From assembly GCA_905235775.1 (NCBI GenBank), contig CAJOMY010000049.1, positions 1 to 10,494 of the forward strand: a stretch of 10,494 nt of DNA. The letters run 5' to 3'. This stretch comes from an uncultured Bacteroidales bacterium (GTDB lineage: Bacteria > Bacteroidota > Bacteroidia > Bacteroidales > UBA932). The first letter of the stretch is position 1. The number at the start of each line of letters is the position of its first letter. A model generated the notes under the pieces. That model was not told where the DNA came from, made no database searches, and saw only the letters and a program-made list of their open reading frames with translations. The position numbers and the translations under genes were made by a program. Below are positions 6,822 through 10,494 of this stretch, one piece after another.

Positions 6822-7553
6822 TTATGGATTCAAAAATTCTTGCAGGCAGCGCTCATAGGCGGCGACGGGGTCGGGTGCGGCCGTTACCGGGCGGCCGACC
6901 ACGATGTAGTCGGAGCCGATCTCGCGGGCGCGGGCGGGGGTGGTAATGCGAACTTGATCGTCTTGGGAAGCATCCGCGAAACGGATCCCCGGGGTGACGG
7001 TCAGGAACTGCGGGCCGCAGGCTTCCTTGACCATGGCCGCTTCCAGCGGCGAACAGACGACGCCGTCCAGGCCCGCCTCGCGCGCGTTCCGGGCGTATTG
7101 CACGATGGTCTCGTTGATGCCGGCGCCGATCAGCAGCTCCCGCTGCATGCGCTCCTCGCTGGTGGAGGTGAGCTGCGTCACCGCGATCAGGAGCGGCCGT
7201 GCTCCCGTGCTCCCGCCACCCGTTCCTTGCGCGCTGCCCTTTGTCAGACCTTCCAGAGCTGCCTCCATCATCTTCCTCGTACCCGCTGCGTGAACGTTGC
7301 ACATGTCCACATCCAGCCCGGACAGGACCTTCATCGCCTTGCGGACGGTGTTGGGAATGTCGTGGAGCTTGAGGTCCAGGAAGATGGGATGCCCCCGGCG
7401 CCGGATCTCGCGCACGATGTCCGGCCCCTCGGCATAAAACAGCTCCATTCCGATTTTGAGAAAGGGTTTGCGGTGTCCCTCGAAGGCGTCGAGGAAACTG
7501 AGGGTCTGCTGCCTGCCGGCGAAGTCGCAGGCGATGATCACGTCTTTTGCCAT
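6822..7553 (-). CDS. pyrF: Orotidine 5'-phosphate decarboxylase
   Basis: The product has 243 residues and decarboxylates OMP to UMP. The catalytic group is intact: FLDLKLHDIPNTV with Asp60, Lys62 and Asp65, preceded by ACD (Asp10) and FLKIGMELF (Lys33). The phosphate-binding parts follow: VTPGIR (186-191) and a C-terminal YIVVGRPVT. This is the ~230-residue B. subtilis/E. coli-type PyrF rather than the longer PyrF type. A Gly/Ser/Thr-rich run (about residues 106-117, KGSAQGTGGGSTGAR region) sits between the NVHAAG strand and the next strand LLIAVTQLTS, and looks like a locally expanded surface loop. The ATG shares one base with the pyrD stop (TAATG), which implies coupled translation. The stop lies 3 nt before pyrE. 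Confidence 0.96.
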   Translation of the reverse strand: MAKDVIIACDFAGRQQTLSFLDAFEGHRKPFLKIGMELFYAEGPDIVREIRRRGHPIFLDLKLHDIPNTVRKAMKVLSGLDVDMCNVHAAGTRKMMEAALEGLTKGSAQGTGGGSTGARPLLIAVTQLTSTSEERMQRELLIGAGINETIVQYARNAREAGLDGVVCSPLEAAMVKEACGPQFLTVTPGIRFADASQDDQVRITTPARAREIGSDYIVVGRPVTAAPDPVAAYERCLQEFLNP

Positions 7554-8470
7554 TATGGTACGATGCTGATGATATTTTGTAAACGTTCGATTCCGAGCCT
7601 GTCCATCAAGCCGGGCAGGGCCGCGATGATTTCCGGGCATGCGCTCGGGTTGCGGAGGTTCTCCGCGCCCACCTGCACGGCCGTGGCGCCGGCCATCATC
7701 ATCTCCACCACGTCCTCGGCGCGCGCCACGCCGCCGCAGCCTATCACGGGAATCCGGCAGGCGTGTGCCACCTGGTACACCATGCGCAGGGCGAGCGGGA
7801 AAACGGCGGGACCGGAGAAGCCGCCCATCTTGTTGGCGATAACGGGGGCGCGCTTCTTGATGTCGATGCGCATGCCCAGCAGGGTGTTGATCAGCGTGAT
7901 GCCGTCCGCCCCGGCGTCCTCGCAGGCCCGGGCGATGGACACGATGTCCGTGACGTTGGGGCTGAGTTTGATGAAGACGGGTTTTCGCGTGACGGCCTTG
8001 ACGGCGCGGGTGACGGCCGCGGCCGACTGCGGGTCGGTGCCGAAGGCCATCCCGCCGCCGTGCACGTTGGGACAGGACACATTGACTTCCAGGATGTCGA
8101 TCGCGTCGCAGACGTCCGCCTGCGCGCAATTGTATGCATATTCTTCGACGGAATAACCGCTGATGTTGGCGATGATGCAGCCCGCATAGATACGGCGCAG
8201 GGCGGGGGCTTTGTCGGACACGAGCGCCTCGATCCCGGGGTTCTGCAGGCCCACGGAGTTGATCATCCCGGCGGTGCACTCGGCGATGCGTGGGGTGGGG
8301 TTGCCGAAGCGCGCCTCGCGCGTGGTGCCCTTCAGGGAGATGCCGCCGAGGACGTTGAGGTCCATCGCATCGGCGAGTTCCAGGCCGAAGCCGAACGTCC
8401 CGCTGGCGGGGATGACCGGGTTCTTCAGCGTCAGGCCGCACAGGCTGACGGAAAGGTCTTTTGCTACCAT
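7553..8470 (-). CDS. pyrD: Dihydroorotate dehydrogenase, class 1B catalytic subunit
   Basis: The product has 305 residues. It oxidises dihydroorotate to orotate using FMN and, with PyrK next door, passes electrons to NAD. The class 1 catalytic cysteine is seen in EVNVSCPNVHGGG (Cys133). Other family marks are SLKGTT (Lys47), NSVGLQNPG (71-79), FIKLSPN (166-172), and the FMN-phosphate segments GCGGVARAEDV (244-254) and GATAVQVG (261-268). Cysteine as base plus a neighbouring pyrK points to class 1B rather than 1A or class 2. The ATG at 8470 has a strong AGGAGG 7 nt upstream, inside the end of pyrK, and overlaps the pyrK stop by 7 nt. Length is usual and no lesion is visible. Confidence 0.96.
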   Translation of the reverse strand: MVAKDLSVSLCGLTLKNPVIPASGTFGFGLELADAMDLNVLGGISLKGTTREARFGNPTPRIAECTAGMINSVGLQNPGIEALVSDKAPALRRIYAGCIIANISGYSVEEYAYNCAQADVCDAIDILEVNVSCPNVHGGGMAFGTDPQSAAAVTRAVKAVTRKPVFIKLSPNVTDIVSIARACEDAGADGITLINTLLGMRIDIKKRAPVIANKMGGFSGPAVFPLALRMVYQVAHACRIPVIGCGGVARAEDVVEMMMAGATAVQVGAENLRNPSACPEIIAALPGLMDRLGIERLQNIISIVP

Positions 8471-9249
8471 AACACTTCCTCCTTGTCGAATACGGGGCCG
8501 TCGGCACAGACGCGCCGGGGGCCGTGCGCGGTCTGTACGGAGCAGCCGTAGCAGAAGCCGGCGCCGCAGCCCATCCGCTCCTCCAGACTCACTTCGCCGG
8601 GGGTGTCGAGGGCTTTGCAGACGGCTTTCATCATCGGCAGCGGGCCGCAGGTGTAGAAGCGGTCGAAGGAGGGCCGGACGGCGGCGATGGCGTCTGTGAC
8701 GAAGCCCTTCGTGCCGACGGAGCCGTCCAGGGTGGCAATGTGGACCGGTACGCCGAGGGCGCGGAGTTCGTCCGCGAGGCAGATCTCGTCGGCCCGGTTG
8801 AAGCCGAGCACGGCGGTGGCCTTCTTGCCGGCGGCAAGCAGTTCTTTCGCAAGCAGGTACAGCGGGGCGGCGCCGAGGCCGCCGCCGATGAGCAGCGTCG
8901 CTTCGCGGCATTGCTCCGGATGGAAGCCGGAGCCCAGACCGGCGACCGTGTGCGTGGGCGTTGTGGAGGCCGGAGCGTCCAGCGCGCCGGCCAACAGCTC
9001 CAAGGAAGCCCCGGGCGCCATTGCGGAAAGAACCTTCGTCCCTTCCCCGACGACCTTATAATAGAGCACCACCCCGTCGGGGAGGCTGTCGCTGACGGAG
9101 ATGGGACGGCGCAGGAAGAAGCCCGGCAGTGCGATGTCCACGAACTGCCCGCTGCGCACCGCGACGGCCCCGTCCGTCCGGAGGACAATCCGGAAGGTAT
9201 CCCGGGCCACCGGGTCGTTGCTTTCGATGGTGAAGATGCGTTTCTGCAT
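8464..9249 (-). CDS. pyrK: Dihydroorotate dehydrogenase electron-transfer subunit (FAD, 2Fe-2S)
   Basis: The product has 261 residues and is the partner of PyrD class 1B: it carries electrons from FMN through a 2Fe-2S cluster and FAD to NAD. Domain order is as expected. An N-terminal FAD-binding barrel has RRPISVSD (47-54). An NAD-binding fold follows with LLIGGGLGAAPLY (119-131) and the TCGPLPMM strand (200-207). The C-terminal cluster loop has Cys228, Cys233, Cys236 and Cys248 (MGCGAGFCYGCSVQ...VC). Between the barrel and the NAD domain, about 15 Ala/Thr/Pro-rich residues (roughly 87-102) appear where homologues usually go straight into GPLGNGF; here the equivalent is AGLGSGF. The 66-nt gap before it is the largest in the operon and has a possible promoter element. 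Its end overlaps pyrD. Confidence 0.95.
   Translation of the reverse strand: MQKRIFTIESNDPVARDTFRIVLRTDGAVAVRSGQFVDIALPGFFLRRPISVSDSLPDGVVLYYKVVGEGTKVLSAMAPGASLELLAGALDAPASTTPTHTVAGLGSGFHPEQCREATLLIGGGLGAAPLYLLAKELLAAGKKATAVLGFNRADEICLADELRALGVPVHIATLDGSVGTKGFVTDAIAAVRPSFDRFYTCGPLPMMKAVCKALDTPGEVSLEERMGCGAGFCYGCSVQTAHGPRRVCADGPVFDKEEVLW
8478..8483 (-). promoter_or_regulatory. Strong Shine-Dalgarno (AGGAGG) for pyrD
   Basis: On the - strand AGGAGG precedes the pyrD ATG by 7 nt (AAGTGTT). It lies within the last codons of pyrK. This fixes the pyrD start and is notable in a lineage that usually depends little on Shine-Dalgarno pairing. Confidence 0.7.
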
Positions 9250-9266
9250 GGCAGGCTATATCCTCG

Positions 9267-9274
9267 CAAATTTA
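9267..9274 (-). promoter_or_regulatory. Bacteroidota -7 motif (TAAATTTG) upstream of pyrK
   Basis: TAAATTTG on the - strand matches the TAnnTTTG -7 consensus and lies 17 nt before the pyrK ATG, in the 66-nt spacer (9250-9315) after pyrC, next to an A8 run (9285-9278). A good TTTG -33 element at the proper distance is not seen, so this is only a candidate internal promoter. If active, it would supply pyrKDFEB independently of the damaged pyrC end. Confidence 0.35.
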
Positions 9275-9315
9275 ACGTTTTTTTTCAATCGTTCCGCCTC
9301 TGCCCCGAGCATCAG

Positions 9316-10425
9316 TTATGCACGGTTGCCTGGCAGCGCCCACACGGGCTTGCCGTCCTTGAGGGTCAGGATGATGCGGCTGCGGACGGCCTTGCCCGCG
9401 AAGGGCGTGGCCTTGCCGAGCGAGAGGAAGTCCGCCGGATCCACGGTCCAGGCGGCGTCGGGATCGATCACCGTGAGGTCGGCGGCGGTGCCGGCCACCA
9501 GGCCGCCGGGCAGGCGGAAGGCGCCGCGCGGGCCGCTCGTGAGCGCCTCGATGATGCGCTCCAGGCTGACGAGCCCGGTCAGCACCAGGTCGGTGTAGAG
9601 CACGCTGAAAGCCGTCTCCAGGCCCACGACACCCATGGCGCTGCCCGCGAGGCCGCGGGATTTCTCTTCGGCGCTGTGGGGCGCATGGTCGGTGGCGACG
9701 GCATCGATGGTCCCGTCCCGCAGGCCTTCGATGAGGGCCTCGCGGTCTTCGGCGCGGCGCAGGGGCGGGTTCATCTTGAAGCGGCCGTCCTCCTGCAGGT
9801 CGTCCTCGCAGAGGGTGAGGTAGTGCGGTCCTGTCTCGCAGGTCACCCGCACACCGCGCGCCTTCGCCTGCCGGATCAGCTCCACGCTCTCGGCACAGGA
9901 GATATGGCAGACGTGGTAGCGGCAGCCGGTCTGAGCGGCGAGTTCGAGGTCCCGCCGGATCTGCCCCCACTCGCTCTCGGAGCAGATGCCTTTGTGGCCG
10001 TGGACGGCTGCGTAACGGCCGTCGTGGATGTATCCGCCGCGCAGCAGGCGGTTGTCCTCGCAGTGGGCGGCGATGATCACGTCCTCCCGGGCGGCGGTCT
10101 GCATGGCGCGGAGCATCATGGCGTCGTCCTGCACGCCGGAACCGTCGTCGGAGAAGGCGACGCAGCGCCCCTTGAGGGCGGCGATGTCCACGAGCTCCAG
10201 CCCCCTGCGGCCGCGGGTGATGGCGGCGTAGGGGAGCACTTCGATGCAGGCGTCCCGGTCGATGATCTCCTGTTCCAGGGCGAGAGTCCGGGGGCTGTCG
10301 GGCACGGGGTTGAGGTTGGGCATGGCGCAGACGGTCGTGTAGCCGCCGTGCGCGGCGGCCAGCGAGCCGGTGCGGATGGTCTCCTTGTAACTTTGGTAAA
10401 TATTTGCAAAATATGTTAGAGACAT
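9316..10425 (-). pseudogene. pyrC: Dihydroorotase, N-terminally truncated at an AT-rich junction
   Basis: The open frame encodes 369 residues; family members are about 420-450. From YKETIRTGS (residue 13 on) the match to type I dihydroorotase is continuous: GGYTTVCAMPNLNPV, FSDDGSG (92-98), AAHCEDN (His121), YHVCHISC (170-177, His171/His174), CETGPHYL, the MNPPLR substrate segment, ATDHAPHS (Asp246), and a C-terminal ADLTVIDP. What should come first is missing: the small beta domain and the HVHLREPG-like strand whose two histidines bind the metal. The 12 codons before the match (MSLTYFANIYQS) are AT-rich and unlike the family except possibly QS. An in-frame stop lies about 30 nt upstream of the ATG, and no other frame supplies the HxH. 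Without it, catalysis is unlikely. The gene heads the pyr operon, so either it is broken, another pyrC exists elsewhere, or the contig is wrongly joined here. Confidence 0.8.
10387..10396 (+). other. Candidate integration core at the pyrC break (GTAACTTTGG)
   Basis: The sequence matches 9 of 10 positions of GTANNTTTGC, the core sequence I recall for CTnDOT-type Bacteroides conjugative transposons. It sits exactly where pyrC homology ends and base composition changes. Intact pyrC could naturally supply a full match here if it encoded Gly-Gln-Ser-Tyr (..G CAA AGT TAC on the - strand). This is a pattern match only; no integrase gene is in the window. Confidence 0.3.
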
Positions 10426-10494
10426 ATCCCCCGAAAGAAATGGAAGTTGTTTGTATTACAAAAATAATATGTGTTAATTATAAAGAAATAATGT
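10397..10494. other. AT-rich segment abutting truncated pyrC
   Basis: By hand count about a quarter of these bases are G or C, against roughly 60% or more elsewhere. No coding frame of note is seen. Short inverted repeats occur: ATATTT-GCA-AAATAT (10400-10414) and ATATGT-TAGAG-ACATAT (10411-10427, overlapping the first and including the pyrC-fragment ATG). It could be the end of an integrated element, a promoter region brought next to pyrC by rearrangement, or a misassembled contig end. Confidence 0.5.
10459..10466 (-). promoter_or_regulatory. Candidate -7 promoter motif (TATTTTTG) upstream of the pyrC remnant
   Basis: TATTTTTG on the - strand fits TAnnTTTG. A weak -33-like TTTC lies at 10488-10485, 18 nt further upstream. 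The motif is 33 nt ahead of the remnant's ATG, a sensible leader length. In DNA this AT-rich the motif may arise by chance. If real, the junction supplies a new or native promoter to the pyr operon. Confidence 0.35.

Noticed and set aside
6237..8156. Long + strand open frame opposite pyrE, pyrF and pyrD
   Set aside because: It crosses three well-identified genes in antisense and has low-complexity Gly/Ala/Asp/His-rich composition.
9278..9285. T8 run on the + strand as a terminator
   Set aside because: No GC-rich stem directly precedes it on the + strand and no + strand gene ends there.
9250..9315. Riboswitch or attenuator between pyrC and pyrK
   Set aside because: Only 66 nt, with no convincing hairpin plus U-run on the transcribed strand and no PyrR-like binding element recognised. 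Only a -7-like motif is noted.
8524..10419. Long + strand open frame opposite pyrK and pyrC
   Set aside because: It is a shadow of high-GC codon use. The - strand frames match PyrK and dihydroorotase motif by motif.
1..10494. CRISPR arrays, tRNA or rRNA genes, insertion sequences with transposase
   Set aside because: No regularly spaced repeats, no cloverleaf or rRNA-like segment, and no transposase or integrase frame seen on either strand.

Overview
The window is GC-rich (roughly 60% or more by eye). It looks like a chromosomal segment from a high-GC member of the Bacteroidota, probably Bacteroidales. The reasons are a class 1B dihydroorotate dehydrogenase with its PyrK partner, Bacteroidota-style -7 promoter motifs (TAnnTTTG), a paired GDSL-type SGNH/MBOAT cassette of a kind I associate with this phylum, and the UvrB tail sequence. 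I cannot fix the genus.

Left half (3-4980, + strand): the 3' end of uvrB overlaps by 4 nt (ATGA) the first gene of a three-gene cassette. The cassette is two different exported SGNH-hydrolase-like proteins followed by an MBOAT-family multi-pass membrane O-acyltransferase. By analogy with AlgI/AlgJ/AlgX- and PatA/PatB-type systems, this should move an acyl group (often acetyl) across the membrane onto an extracytoplasmic glycan. The glycan and the acyl group cannot be read from the sequence.

Middle (4981-5133): a short convergent intergenic region with several overlapping inverted repeats. One perfect 13-bp stem has the pyrB stop codon in its loop. It probably holds the transcription ends of both operons.

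Right half (5134-10425, - strand): a de novo pyrimidine operon in transcription order pyrC-pyrK-pyrD-pyrF-pyrE-pyrB. Most junctions overlap or lie within a few nt. It covers dihydroorotase, the FAD/Fe-S electron-transfer subunit plus catalytic subunit of DHODH 1B, OMP decarboxylase, orotate PRTase and aspartate carbamoyltransferase. Carbamoyl-phosphate synthase is not in the window. PyrB carries a C-terminal four-cysteine domain resembling only the zinc half of PyrI.

The most unusual place is the right end. pyrC lacks the first ~60 residues of the family, including the metal-binding HxH motif. Its homology stops where the DNA abruptly becomes AT-rich (about 24% GC over the last ~100 nt). The junction sequence GTAACTTTGG is close to the GTANNTTTGC core I recall for CTnDOT-type Bacteroides integrative elements. 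Disruption by a mobile element is therefore a live hypothesis, alongside assembly chimerism.
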